Source: JALORV01 sp035429725 (GTDB lineage: Bacteria; Pseudomonadota; Gammaproteobacteria; Burkholderiales; Burkholderiaceae_F). From it: a stretch of 64,000 bases of DNA. The notes beneath the pieces were generated by a model that was given only the letters and a program-made list of their open reading frames with translations, had not been told where the DNA came from and ran no database searches. Positions 27,631-36,080 of this stretch are shown here, one piece after another. The position numbers and the translations under genes were made by a program. Numbering within the stretch: position 1 is the first letter of the stretch; the number at the start of each line of letters is the position of its first letter. The stretch is from NCBI GenBank assembly GCA_035429725.1, contig DAOMFI010000003.1, positions 1 through 64,000 of the forward strand, read 5' to 3'.

Positions 27631-27851
27631 AAAATGCTCCTTTGCATGCTTCAGCGGCAAGCTTACGCGCACGGGACCGGCGCACGCTGACCGCGGAGCG
27701 CAATTGGCGGCGACGATCGCCAGTTCAATGCGAGCAAACCCTGTCTCGCGGCGCCGCGCCCGCAGGACTCTTGCCCACCATCACGCCGCGCACGTTGCAG
27801 TGGCTTAGACTGATTTTGTAGGCGATCCGCCCTGGCTTGTGGGAGAAGGCT

Positions 27852-28751
27852 ATGAAGATTCTGCTTCCCGTCGATGGCAGCGAGTACAGCCGCGCCGCCG
27901 TGGAGTTCGTGGCGTCGCGCACGACGCTGATCGGGACCGAGCCGCAGGTCGACGTCATCAACGTGCAGTTGCCCGTGCCGCCGCGCGCGGCACGCGTGGT
28001 CGGCAAGGCCGCGCTGAGCGAGTACTACGTCGACGAGTCCGACAAAGCCCTGAAGCCGGCGCTCAAGCGCCTTGCCAAGGCCGGCATGCCGGCGACAGCG
28101 CGCTATCTGGTGGGCCATCCCGGTGAGGAGATCAGTGCCGCCGCGGTCCGCGACAAGGTCGATCTGATCGTCATGGGGTCGCATGGCCGCTCGGCGCTGC
28201 AGGGCCTGCTTTTCGGCTCGGTCACCAACAACGTGCTCGCGCGGACCAAAGTGCCCATGCTGGTGCTGCGCCACCGCGAAACGCCGACGATCGATTCATT
28301 GAAGGTCGGCATCGCCGTGGACGGCAGCAAATTCGGCCGTGAGGCCGTGAAGTACGTGCTGCGCCATCTGGCGCTCTTCGGCGCGACACCGCAGATCACG
28401 CTGCTTCACGTCGTCAGCGACTTTGCGGGCGCGGTCATGCCCGACATGGGCGGCATCGCGCTGCCGGCGTTCTCGCCCGACGAGGTCCGTGCGATGCAGA
28501 AGAAGGCGTTCGAGGCTGCCGTTGCGCCCGCCCGCAAGCTGCTCGCCAAGGGCAACGTCACGCCGACGGAGGTCTGTCTCGTCGGCAATGCCGGCGATGA
28601 GCTGTCGGTGTATGCAAAGAAGAAGAAGCTCGATGTTCTGGTCATGGGCTCCCACGGCTACGGGGCCTTCAAGACCGCGGTCCTCGGCTCGGTTGCTACG
28701 CGCGTGATGGCGCACGCGACGGTGCCGCTGCTGCTGGTCCGGCACGCGTGA
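27852..28751 (+). CDS. Tandem-domain universal stress protein
   Basis: 299 residues with two Usp domains. Domain 1 begins MKILLPVDGSEYSRAAVEFV and ends MGSHGRSALQGLLFGSVTNNVLARTKVPMLVLR. Domain 2 begins VGIAVDGSKFGREAVKYV and ends MGSHGYGAFKTAVLGSVATRVMAHATVPLLLVR. Both have the ATP-type G-2x-G-9x-G-S motif. A GAGAAGG ribosome site precedes the ATG. Its stop overlaps the next start (GTGA). Confidence 0.93.
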   Translation: MKILLPVDGSEYSRAAVEFVASRTTLIGTEPQVDVINVQLPVPPRAARVVGKAALSEYYVDESDKALKPALKRLAKAGMPATARYLVGHPGEEISAAAVRDKVDLIVMGSHGRSALQGLLFGSVTNNVLARTKVPMLVLRHRETPTIDSLKVGIAVDGSKFGREAVKYVLRHLALFGATPQITLLHVVSDFAGAVMPDMGGIALPAFSPDEVRAMQKKAFEAAVAPARKLLAKGNVTPTEVCLVGNAGDELSVYAKKKKLDVLVMGSHGYGAFKTAVLGSVATRVMAHATVPLLLVRHA

Positions 28752-29749
28752 AGCACGCAGGACCGCTGTCTGGCGCTGTCGCAGCGCGCCTGCGGAAGTG
28801 GGTCGGCGCGCTGCTGGCGCTGGCGGCTTTGTCCGCGGGTTCGGCCCTCGCCGACACGCCACGTTCGATCAGGATCCTTGTCGGATTTCCGCCCGGCGGC
28901 GGTACCGATGCCATCGCCCGCCTGCTCTCCGACCGTCTGAAAGACGAACTCGGTGTTCCAGTGATCGTGGAGAACCGTCCCGGCGCGGGAGGACAGCTCG
29001 CCGCACAGGCGTTGAAGGCCGCCGCGCCCGACGGCACGACGTACTTCATCTCGCACGACCATACGATCTCGATCCTGCCTCTGGTGGTGAAGAACCCGGG
29101 CTTCGACCCGGCACGCGACTTCATTCCGGTGGCCGGCTTTGCGACCTTCGTCAACGCGCTTGCGCTGTCCGGCGGCTCCACAGCGAAGAGCTTTGACGAC
29201 TACGTCGCCGGGGTGAAGGCCCAGGGCGGAAAGTCGGCAATCGGCGTGCCGGCACCCGCCTCGGTGCCCGAATTCCTGGTCAGGGTGATCGGCGAAAAGT
29301 CCAGACTCGATCTGGTGGCCGTGCCGTATCGCGGCAGCGCGCCCATGATCGGCGACATGCTGAGCAACCAGATTCCTGCAGGTATTGGTTCGGTGCCCGA
29401 GTTCGTTGAACACCACAAGGCCGGCAAGCTCCGTGTCGTTGCCGTGCTGGGCCCGACGAGGCAGGCGGCGATGCCGGAGGTTCCGACCTTCGCGGAACTC
29501 GGCCTTGCCGGGTTCGAGGACGTACCCTACTACGCGTTCTTCGCGCCCGCGGGCACTCCGCAGGCGGAAATCGACCGCTTCTCGGCCGCGTTGGCGAAAG
29601 TCATCGCGGCACCCGCAACAAAGGAGAGGCTGACGACCCTGGGCCTGACCGTCGGGCTGATGTCACAGGCGCAACTCGCGGCACGCGAGCGCGCCTATTC
29701 GCAGGCCTGGGCGCGGATCATTCGCGCCAGCGGCTTCCAGCCGCAGTAG
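28748..29749 (+). CDS. Bug-family (TTT) periplasmic solute-binding receptor
   Basis: 333 residues. A signal peptide ends near ALAD (residue ~36); mature part RSIRILVGFPPGGGTDAIARLLSDRL is the Bug family opening, with VIVENRPGAGG and later VPTFAELGL. Receptors of this family bind small carboxylates for tripartite tricarboxylate transporters and are greatly expanded in Burkholderiales, often as orphans. No transporter genes are near. The GTG start overlaps the Usp stop by 4 bp; an internal start is possible. Confidence 0.9.
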   Translation: MKHAGPLSGAVAARLRKWVGALLALAALSAGSALADTPRSIRILVGFPPGGGTDAIARLLSDRLKDELGVPVIVENRPGAGGQLAAQALKAAAPDGTTYFISHDHTISILPLVVKNPGFDPARDFIPVAGFATFVNALALSGGSTAKSFDDYVAGVKAQGGKSAIGVPAPASVPEFLVRVIGEKSRLDLVAVPYRGSAPMIGDMLSNQIPAGIGSVPEFVEHHKAGKLRVVAVLGPTRQAAMPEVPTFAELGLAGFEDVPYYAFFAPAGTPQAEIDRFSAALAKVIAAPATKERLTTLGLTVGLMSQAQLAARERAYSQAWARIIRASGFQPQ

Positions 29750-29855
29750 CGCCGTAATCCGGACACCCTCGTCCCGCCGTGAAGGGCGGCGCGATGCGCC
29801 GACCGCCTGACGGCGCCCGACCAAGGCGCGTGGACCGCTCCTTCGGCCGCTGCGG

Positions 29856-31460
29856 TCAGGCCGCCTGCAGCAGGGGCGCGGTGGCCTCGGTCGTCTCCGG
29901 GGCCGTGCTCTGGCGGATCAGATGATCAAAGGCCGACAGCGCCGCCTTGGCTCCTTCGCCCGCGGCGATGATGATCTGCTTGAACGGCGTCGTCGTCGCA
30001 TCGCCCGCGGCGAATACGCCCGGCACGCTCGTCGCACCCCTGGCGTCGACCACGATCTCGCCGTGCTTCGACAACTCAACGGTGCCGCGCAGCCACTCGG
30101 TGTTCGGCACGAGGCCGATCTGCACGAAAACACCCGCCAGTTCGATCGCGCGCTCGGCACCGCTCGTACGGTCGCGGTAGCGCAACCCGGTGACCTTCTG
30201 ACCATCGCCCGTGATCTCGGTCGTCTGAGCGTTCGTGTGGATGACCACATTGGGCAGGCTCTTCAGCTTGCTGACCAGCACGGCGTCGGCTTTGAGCTGA
30301 TCCGCGAACTCGATCAGCGTCACATGCTCGACGACGCCGGCGAGATCGATCGCCGCCTCGACGCCCGAGTTGCCGCCACCGATTACCGCGACCTTCTTGC
30401 CCTTGTACAGCGGCCCGTCGCAGTGCGGGCAATAGGCCACGCCCCGGTTGCGGTATTCCTGCTCGCCCGGCACGTTGACGTTGCGCCAGCGCGCTCCGGT
30501 CGACAGGATCACCGTCCTGCCTTTGAGCTGCGCGCCGTTGGCGAGTGTCACCGTGGTCACGCCTCCCGGGGTGGCAGCGGGCTCGAGCGCCTCGGCCCGC
30601 TGGCCGCCGATGATGTCGACGTCGTACTGGCGCGCATGCGCTTCCAGTGCCGCCGCGAACTTGGGTCCCTCGGTCTCGAGCACCGAGATGAAATTCTCGA
30701 TGCCCAGCGTGTCCAGCGTCTGCCCACCGAGGCGCTCGGCGACGATCGCGGTCTTGATGCCCTTGCGCGCCGCATACACGGCGGCAGCAGCGCCGGCGGG
30801 ACCGCCGCCGACGATCAGCACATCGAAGACTTCCTTCGCGGCCAGCTTCTTGGCATCGCGCGCGGCCGCGCCGGTATCGATCTTCGCGAGGATCTCGCCA
30901 ATCTCCATGCGGCCCGAACCGAACGGTTGACCGTTCAGGAAGATCATGGGCACCGCCATGATCTGACGCGCTTCGACTTCATCCTTGAACAGTCCGCCGT
31001 CGATCGCGACGTGGCGGATGCGCGGGTTGAGCACCGCCATCAGGTTCAGCGCCTGTACCACGTCGGGGCAGTTATGGCAGGTGAGCGACATGTAGGTTTC
31101 GAAGGAAAACTCTCCTTCGAGTGAACTGATCTGTTCAATCACATCCTGCTCGACCTTCGGCGGATGGCCGCCCGCCTGCAGCAGCGCGAGCACAAGCGAG
31201 GTGAACTCGTGGCCCATCGGAACCGCGGCGAAGCGCACACCCATGTCGTGACCCGCGCGGCTGATCGAAAACGACGGCCGGCGTGCATCCTGGCCATCGT
31301 GGCGTACGCGGATCAGCGGGCTCAGCGCCGCGATCTCGTCGAGCAGGTCGCGCATCTCGCGCGAAGCTTCACGCTCGTCGAGCGACGCGACGATCTCGAC
31401 TGGCTGGGTCAGACGCTGCAGGTACGCAGCCAGCTGGGTCTTGAGGGTGTCATCCAACAT
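29856..31460 (-). CDS. ahpF: Alkyl hydroperoxide reductase subunit F
   Basis: 534 residues. N-terminal double thioredoxin fold with redox pair Cys128/Cys131 (TCHNCPD), then a thioredoxin-reductase-like part with FAD motif VLIVGGGPAGAAAAVYAARKG, redox pair Cys344/Cys347 (YCPHCDGP) and NAD motif VIGGGNSGVEAA. It transfers electrons from NADH to AhpC. GGAG lies 7 bases before the ATG. Follows ahpC with a 10-bp hairpin between them. Confidence 0.97.
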   Translation of the reverse strand: MLDDTLKTQLAAYLQRLTQPVEIVASLDEREASREMRDLLDEIAALSPLIRVRHDGQDARRPSFSISRAGHDMGVRFAAVPMGHEFTSLVLALLQAGGHPPKVEQDVIEQISSLEGEFSFETYMSLTCHNCPDVVQALNLMAVLNPRIRHVAIDGGLFKDEVEARQIMAVPMIFLNGQPFGSGRMEIGEILAKIDTGAAARDAKKLAAKEVFDVLIVGGGPAGAAAAVYAARKGIKTAIVAERLGGQTLDTLGIENFISVLETEGPKFAAALEAHARQYDVDIIGGQRAEALEPAATPGGVTTVTLANGAQLKGRTVILSTGARWRNVNVPGEQEYRNRGVAYCPHCDGPLYKGKKVAVIGGGNSGVEAAIDLAGVVEHVTLIEFADQLKADAVLVSKLKSLPNVVIHTNAQTTEITGDGQKVTGLRYRDRTSGAERAIELAGVFVQIGLVPNTEWLRGTVELSKHGEIVVDARGATSVPGVFAAGDATTTPFKQIIIAAGEGAKAALSAFDHLIRQSTAPETTEATAPLLQAA

Positions 31461-31490
31461 GGCGAACTCCGGGGAGAGAGGCAAAGTGCC

Positions 31491-31519
31491 GCCTCCGCCG
31501 GCGTGCGGACGGCGGAGGC
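31491..31519 (-). promoter_or_regulatory. 10-bp hairpin between ahpC and ahpF
   Basis: GCCTCCGCCG (31491-31500) and CGGCGGAGGC (31510-31519) are exact complements around 9 nt. It follows the ahpC stop by 18 bp and precedes ahpF. Without a T-run it is more likely an RNA-stability or partial attenuation element that lets ahpC mRNA exceed ahpF. Confidence 0.5.
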
Positions 31520-31537
31520 CATTTTGAGCAGGACCGA

Positions 31538-32101
31538 TCAGATCTTGCCGACGAGGTCGAGCGACGGGGTCAGCGTCTTCGCGCCTTCCTGCCACTTGGC
31601 CGGGCAGACCTGGCCCGGATTGTTGGCGACGTACTGCGCGGCCTGCAGCTTGCGCAGCGTCTCCTTCACATCACGCGCGATTGCGTTGTCGTGGATCTCA
31701 GCCGTCTTGACGACACCTTCGGGGTTGACGACGAACGTGCCGCGCAGCGCGAGGCCCTCTTCATCGATATGAACGCCAAACATGCGCGTCAGCGTGTGCG
31801 TCGGGTCACCCACCAGCGGGAACTTCGCCTTGCCGACGGCGGGGCTGGTCTCGTGCCACACCTTGTGCGCGAAGTGCGTGTCGGTCGTCACAATGTAGAC
31901 CTCGGCGCCGAGCGTCTTGAACATGTGATAGTTGTCGGCCGCGTCCTCGACTTCGGTCGGGCAGTTGAAGGTGAAGGCGGCGGGCATGAACACCAGCACC
32001 GACCACTTGCCCTTCAGGGACTGGTCGGTCACTTCGATGAACTTGCCGTTGTGGAAGGCCTGGGCCTTGAAGGGCTGGACAGTGGTATTGATGATCGACA
32101 T
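31538..32101 (-). CDS. ahpC: Alkyl hydroperoxide reductase subunit C, typical 2-Cys peroxiredoxin
   Basis: 187 residues, the family's normal length. Peroxidatic Cys47 in FTFNCPTE and resolving Cys166 in GQVCPAKW. Reduces H2O2 and organic hydroperoxides, reduced in turn by AhpF. First gene of the ahpC-ahpF unit; the 168-bp divergent region with the EamA gene contains a possible regulator site. Confidence 0.97.
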   Translation of the reverse strand: MSIINTTVQPFKAQAFHNGKFIEVTDQSLKGKWSVLVFMPAAFTFNCPTEVEDAADNYHMFKTLGAEVYIVTTDTHFAHKVWHETSPAVGKAKFPLVGDPTHTLTRMFGVHIDEEGLALRGTFVVNPEGVVKTAEIHDNAIARDVKETLRKLQAAQYVANNPGQVCPAKWQEGAKTLTPSLDLVGKI

Positions 32102-32169
32102 GGCTTGTCCTCTTTCGAGAGTGAAGGGAAAATTTCTGGACGGCTCGCGTCCTCAGGTCGGTAGTTTGG

Positions 32170-32219
32170 GGCTATCGCTCTTTGGTTAAAAATTGAATTT
32201 ATCGATGAATGCGATAGCC
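32170..32219. promoter_or_regulatory. Inverted repeat in the divergent ahpC / EamA promoter region
   Basis: GGCTATCG (32170-32177) and CGATAGCC (32212-32219) are perfect complements with centres 42 bp apart (four helical turns), enclosing the only AT-rich stretch of the region. This spacing suits a tetrameric LysR-type regulator such as OxyR, but the half-site order differs from the enteric OxyR consensus. Confidence 0.35.
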
Positions 32220-32257
32220 GGATCCTTTCGACCCGTCCCGGTCGGGGCCTCGTCTGC

Positions 32258-32263
32258 AAGAAT
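32258..32263 (+). promoter_or_regulatory. -10-like AAGAAT six bases before a GTG start
   Basis: AAGAAT ends 6 nt before the GTG at 32270, implying transcription starting at or next to the start codon. Weak on its own. Confidence 0.25.
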
Positions 32264-32269
32264 GAAGGG

Positions 32270-33178
32270 GTGAGCACTGCCCCTGCCTTCGACTCCAGCC
32301 GCTGGCTGGCCTGGTTCTTTGTGACGGTCTGGGGCTCGGGCTATCTGGCCACCAAGGTCGGACTGCAGTACGCGCCGCCCTTCACCTTCCTCGCGCTGCG
32401 ATTTGCCTTCGGCATTGCGCTCGTGGTCCCGCTCGCGTTGCTGGCGCGCCCCGTCTGGCCGCGCGGTACTGCGCTCGGGCATGTCGTCGTTGCCGGCCTG
32501 CTGATGCACGCCGTCAATCTGGGCGGCAGTCACTACGCCCAGTACCTCGGCATGTCGGCCGGCATCGCGGCGCTGATCCTCGCCGTGCAACCACTGGTGA
32601 CGGCGGTCGTCGCAGCACCGCTGCTGGGGGAACGGCTGCGGTCGCCCCAATGGCTGGGCGTGGCGCTGGGCCTGCTGGGCGTGGCGCTCGTCGTCTGGCA
32701 CAAGATCGACCTGCGTGCGCTGAGCGCGCCGGCGCTGGCCGCGGTATCCATCGCGCTGGCCGCAATCACGGCCGGCACGCTGTACCAGCGCATCTTCTGC
32801 CCGGCGGTCGACCTGCGCGCGGCGAGCGTCGTCCAGTTCGGCGCGAGTTTCCTGGCGCTGCTCCCGCTCGCCGTGGCCGTCGAAGGGTTTCCCGTGACGT
32901 GGGCATGGCAGCTTGGCGCCAGCATCCTCTTCCTCGTGGTCATGGCGTCGATCCTCGCGGTGAACGCGCTGCACACGCTGATGCGGCGCGGACAGGCCAC
33001 GCGCGTCACGAGCCTGCTCTACCTGACGCCGATCATCGCCGTCGTGCTGGAGTGGATCATGTTCGACGTGCGGCCGACGCTGCTGACGACCCTGGGCATC
33101 GGCGTGACCTGCGCCGGCGTGGCACTGGTCGCCTGGCGGCCCTCCGCGCCCGCCGCACCGATGCGGAGGCCCGCATGA
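32270..33178 (+). CDS. EamA/DMT-family transporter
   Basis: 302 residues, ten hydrophobic helices in two EamA repeats (for example WLAWFFVTVWGSGYLATKVGL and ALAAVSIALAAITAGTLYQR). The family exports amino acids or metabolites. Start is GTG at 32270. Its stop overlaps the MFS gene start by 4 bp, the first of two ATGA couplings in a three-gene operon. Confidence 0.9.
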   Translation: MSTAPAFDSSRWLAWFFVTVWGSGYLATKVGLQYAPPFTFLALRFAFGIALVVPLALLARPVWPRGTALGHVVVAGLLMHAVNLGGSHYAQYLGMSAGIAALILAVQPLVTAVVAAPLLGERLRSPQWLGVALGLLGVALVVWHKIDLRALSAPALAAVSIALAAITAGTLYQRIFCPAVDLRAASVVQFGASFLALLPLAVAVEGFPVTWAWQLGASILFLVVMASILAVNALHTLMRRGQATRVTSLLYLTPIIAVVLEWIMFDVRPTLLTTLGIGVTCAGVALVAWRPSAPAAPMRRPA

Positions 33179-34356
33179 CGCTGTCACTCGCACGCATCAT
33201 CGGCTTTGTGGTGCTGACGCACACCGCGTTCGGGGCGGCGCGCGTCACCTCCTCGCTCTACGCGCTGTCGAACAAGGCGTCGACCTTCACTGTCGGCGTC
33301 CTGATGGCGCTCTTCGCACTGGTGCCGGCGTTGCTCGCCGTGCGCGCCGGCCGCTGGCTCGACCAGGTGGGCCCGTTCCGGCCGCTCCTGCTCGGTACCG
33401 GGCTGATGACGGCGGGGGCGCTGCTTCCGGCCGCGTTCTCCTATGCCACGGCCGACGTCGCGCCGCTGCTTGTAGCAAGTGCGCTGCTGGGCACGGGGTT
33501 CATGTATGTGCAGCTGACGGTCCAGAACCTGGTCGGCGACCTGGCCGACCCCGGCAAGCGCCCGGCGGCGTTCTCGATGCTGGCGCTAGGCTTTTCGACC
33601 TCAGGACTGATCGCTCCTGTGGCCAGCGGCTTCCTCATCGATTCGGTCGGGCACCGGGTGACGTTCGCCATCGTGTTCATGCTGCTCGCCGCCAGTGTCG
33701 CGCTGCTGCTGAGCCAGCGTCGCCGCATGCCCGTCCACCGGCAGCATGCCCGCGAGGGCGAGGCACGGGACGCGTTCGAACTGCTGCGCCATCCGGAAGT
33801 TCGCGCGGTGCTGATCGTCAGTGGCCTGATCTCGATGGCCTGGGACCTGCAGTCGTTCCTGGTTCCTGTTTACGGCACCAGCATCGGGCTTTCCGCCTCG
33901 CAGATCGGCCTGGTGCTGGGCAGCTTCGCCGCGGCAACCTTTGCGATCCGCCTGGCGATGCCGGCGCTTTCGCGCCGCTACCATGAATGGCAGGTGCTCG
34001 TGTTCACGCTGCTGGCCTCGGCAGTGGCATTCGGACTCATGCCCCTCTTCCACTCGATGGGGCCGCTGATGGCGGTGGCGTTCCTGCTGGGCCTGGGGCT
34101 TGGCTCGGCACAGCCGAACGTGATGTCGCTGCTGCACGATCGCACGCCCGCCGGACGCGTCGGCGAGGCGCTCGGGCTCCGCACCACGATCATGAACAGC
34201 AGCCATGTCGTGCTTCCGCTGGTCATCGGCGCGTTCGGCTCCGTCGTCGGCGCCGGTGCCGGGTTCTGGCTGATGGCCGTCGCGCTGGTAGGCGGCGGCT
34301 GGAACGCCAGTCGTCGGTTCACGCTCGAAGGGCCACGACGGTCCTCGCATCGATGA
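33175..34356 (+). CDS. Major facilitator superfamily transporter
   Basis: 393 residues, about twelve helices. Signature-like VRAGRWLDQVGPFRP after helix 2 corresponds to the MFS loop 2-3 motif; a charged central loop RRRMPVHRQHAREGEARDAFE divides the halves. Likely drug or metabolite efflux; substrate unknown. ATG at 33175 overlaps the EamA stop, and its stop overlaps the chaC start. Complete. Confidence 0.9.
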   Translation: MTLSLARIIGFVVLTHTAFGAARVTSSLYALSNKASTFTVGVLMALFALVPALLAVRAGRWLDQVGPFRPLLLGTGLMTAGALLPAAFSYATADVAPLLVASALLGTGFMYVQLTVQNLVGDLADPGKRPAAFSMLALGFSTSGLIAPVASGFLIDSVGHRVTFAIVFMLLAASVALLLSQRRRMPVHRQHAREGEARDAFELLRHPEVRAVLIVSGLISMAWDLQSFLVPVYGTSIGLSASQIGLVLGSFAAATFAIRLAMPALSRRYHEWQVLVFTLLASAVAFGLMPLFHSMGPLMAVAFLLGLGLGSAQPNVMSLLHDRTPAGRVGEALGLRTTIMNSSHVVLPLVIGAFGSVVGAGAGFWLMAVALVGGGWNASRRFTLEGPRRSSHR

Positions 34357-34997
34357 CTCTGGACCACGGATCGCCGCGGCAACTCAGCTATGAGGAGCTG
34401 GCCGCGTCGCTCGAGGAGTTCCTCGCCGGCTGGGACGGTGCCCGCCCGCTCTGGGTCTTCGGCTACGGATCGCTGATCTGGCGCCCGGACCTGTCGTTCG
34501 ACGAGCGGCGGCCGGCGCGAGTGCACGGCTATCACCGGCGACTCTGCCTGTGGAGCCGCATCAACCGCGGCACGCCCCAGTGCCCGGGGCTGGTCGCCGG
34601 CCTCGACCGCGGCGGTTCCTGCGCGGGCGTGGTCTACCGAGTGCCCGCCGTCGCCGTCCGCAGCCAGTTCATGCAACTGTGGCAGCGCGAGATGATGACC
34701 AGTTCGTATCACCCGCGCCATCTGGACTGCCGCCTCGAAGACGGCTCGATGGTATCGGCGGTGGCGTTCGTAGTCCGCCGCGACGCGCCGAATTACGCCG
34801 GCCGGCTGGACGAACAGCAGATCCTCGACGTCTTCCGGCGCGGCAGCTGCGGGCGCTATGGCACCAGTCTCGAGTATCTCGTCAACACGGTGTGCGCGTT
34901 GCGTGCCCATGGCATCGTCGACCCGCACCTCGAGCGGCTCGCGCGACATGCCGGCGTCGACAGTGCGGTGTGGCGCTCTGTGCCAGCCGCCCAGTGA
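34353..34997 (+). CDS. chaC: ChaC-like gamma-glutamylcyclotransferase
   Basis: 214 residues. Opens with the substrate loop VFGYGSLIWRPD, then RLCLWSRINRGTPQCPGLVAGL, and later SSYHPRHLDCRLEDGS, all characteristic of ChaC. Known enzymes split glutathione to 5-oxoproline and Cys-Gly. The last gene of the EamA-MFS-chaC operon. Its TGA stop is formed inside the terminal inverted repeat of the element that begins at 34993. Confidence 0.9.
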   Translation: MTLDHGSPRQLSYEELAASLEEFLAGWDGARPLWVFGYGSLIWRPDLSFDERRPARVHGYHRRLCLWSRINRGTPQCPGLVAGLDRGGSCAGVVYRVPAVAVRSQFMQLWQREMMTSSYHPRHLDCRLEDGSMVSAVAFVVRRDAPNYAGRLDEQQILDVFRRGSCGRYGTSLEYLVNTVCALRAHGIVDPHLERLARHAGVDSAVWRSVPAAQ

Positions 34998-35168
34998 CCT
35001 GTAACAGCCAACTCAGCAGTGCCTTGCGCGTCGGCGCGGCCGATTGCTTTGTCGCTCGCCTTGCGAATATGCAACGGCTATTCGACGCGGCTCGCTTCGC
35101 GCTCAGTTGCTCAATGCGGGCTCGCGCAGGCGCGCCTTTCACTGCCGAATTGACTGTTACAGGCCACT
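34993..35168 (+). repeat. Dispersed 176-bp element with 19-bp terminal inverted repeats, copy B
   Basis: The ends AGTGACCTGTAACAGCCAA (34993-35011) and TTGACTGTTACAGGCCACT (35150-35168) are inverted repeats matching at 17 of 19 positions. Internal sequence aligns with copy A at 26521-26682. Too short to encode a transposase; it resembles a MITE-like or other mobile intergenic element. The rest of the 338-bp non-coding stretch up to pdxH is the scaffold gap. Confidence 0.7.
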
Positions 35169-35174
35169 AGAATC

Positions 35175-35274
35175 NNNNNNNNNNNNNNNNNNNNNNNNNN
35201 NNNNNNNNNNNNNNNNNNNNNNNNNNNNNNNNNNNNNNNNNNNNNNNNNNNNNNNNNNNNNNNNNNNNNNNNNN
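35175..35274. other. Scaffold gap, 100 N
   Basis: 100 undetermined bases; 35120-35174 and 35275-35329 are the same 55-mer, which covers the right end of the repeat element. The real distance between chaC and pdxH is unknown and may be much shorter than shown. Confidence 0.95.
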
Positions 35275-35322
35275 GCTCGCGCAGGCGCGCCTTTCACTGC
35301 CGAATTGACTGTTACAGGCCAC

Positions 35323-35328
35323 TAGAAT
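35323..35328 (+). promoter_or_regulatory. -10-like TAGAAT seven bases before the pdxH start
   Basis: TAGAAT lies 7 nt from the ATG at 35336 and there is no Shine-Dalgarno, so the mRNA may be leaderless. The hexamer adjoins the end of the repeat element, so the element may supply promoter sequence. Confidence 0.35.
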
Positions 35329-35335
35329 CCCGGTC

Positions 35336-35971
35336 ATGGACGAAATCGCCCGCCTGCGCACGGACTACATGAAAGGCGCGCTCGACGACGAGCACGCCGA
35401 TCCCGACCCCGTTCGCCAGTTCACGCGCTGGTGGGACGAGGCGACCCGTTCGCAGCTCTCCGAGGCCAACGCGATGATCCTCGCGACCGCCGACCGCGAA
35501 GGCCGGCCTTCCGCCCGTGCCGTGCTGCTCAAGGGCTACGACGCCACCGGCTTTGTGTTCTTCACCAACTACGCCAGCCGCAAGGGTCGCGAACTGGCCG
35601 ATAACCCACGCGCAGCGCTGCTCTTCTTCTGGTCCGAACTCGAGCGCCAGGTGCGCATTGAGGGTGCCGTCGAACAGCTGACGCCGGCCGAGTCCGACGA
35701 GTATTACCGTAGCCGCCCCCTGGCGAGCCGCATCGGGGCCTGGGCATCGCCCCAGAGTGAACCCATTCCGAGCAAGGCCTGGCTACTGGCACGCGCCGCC
35801 GAAATGGGACTCAGGCATGGCCTCAATCCCGCGCGACCGCCGCACTGGGGCGGTTACCGGGTCCGGCCGGAGCTGATGGAGTTCTGGCAAGGTCGCCCTT
35901 CTCGCCTGCACGACCGCTTGCAGTACTCGTTCAGCGGCGGGAACTGGACCTGCGCCCGGCTCGCGCCCTAG
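35336..35971 (+). CDS. pdxH: Pyridoxamine/pyridoxine 5'-phosphate oxidase
   Basis: 211 residues. Family motifs AMILATADREGRPSARAVLLKGYDATGFVFFTNYASRKGREL (FMN and substrate site) and the conserved end in which RPPHWGGYRVRPELMEFWQG is followed by RLHDRLQY. FMN-dependent oxidation of PNP/PMP to PLP; a homodimer. The last residues are short of the common RLxP consensus but end CARLAP. Complete. Confidence 0.96.
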   Translation: MDEIARLRTDYMKGALDDEHADPDPVRQFTRWWDEATRSQLSEANAMILATADREGRPSARAVLLKGYDATGFVFFTNYASRKGRELADNPRAALLFFWSELERQVRIEGAVEQLTPAESDEYYRSRPLASRIGAWASPQSEPIPSKAWLLARAAEMGLRHGLNPARPPHWGGYRVRPELMEFWQGRPSRLHDRLQYSFSGGNWTCARLAP

Positions 35972-36080
35972 CTGCCCTTGATCAGGGCCACGGATTGCGC
36001 TCCTTTTCCGGTTTGACCCCGTCGATACCGACAGGGAGTCCAGCGGCTATCATCAGGCATTCGAGGGATCGGGGGGTTGG

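Noticed and set aside
29750..29855. Short GC hairpins between the Bug receptor and ahpF
   Set aside because: Only 6-bp stems with no T-run; the genes are convergent but a terminator cannot be supported.
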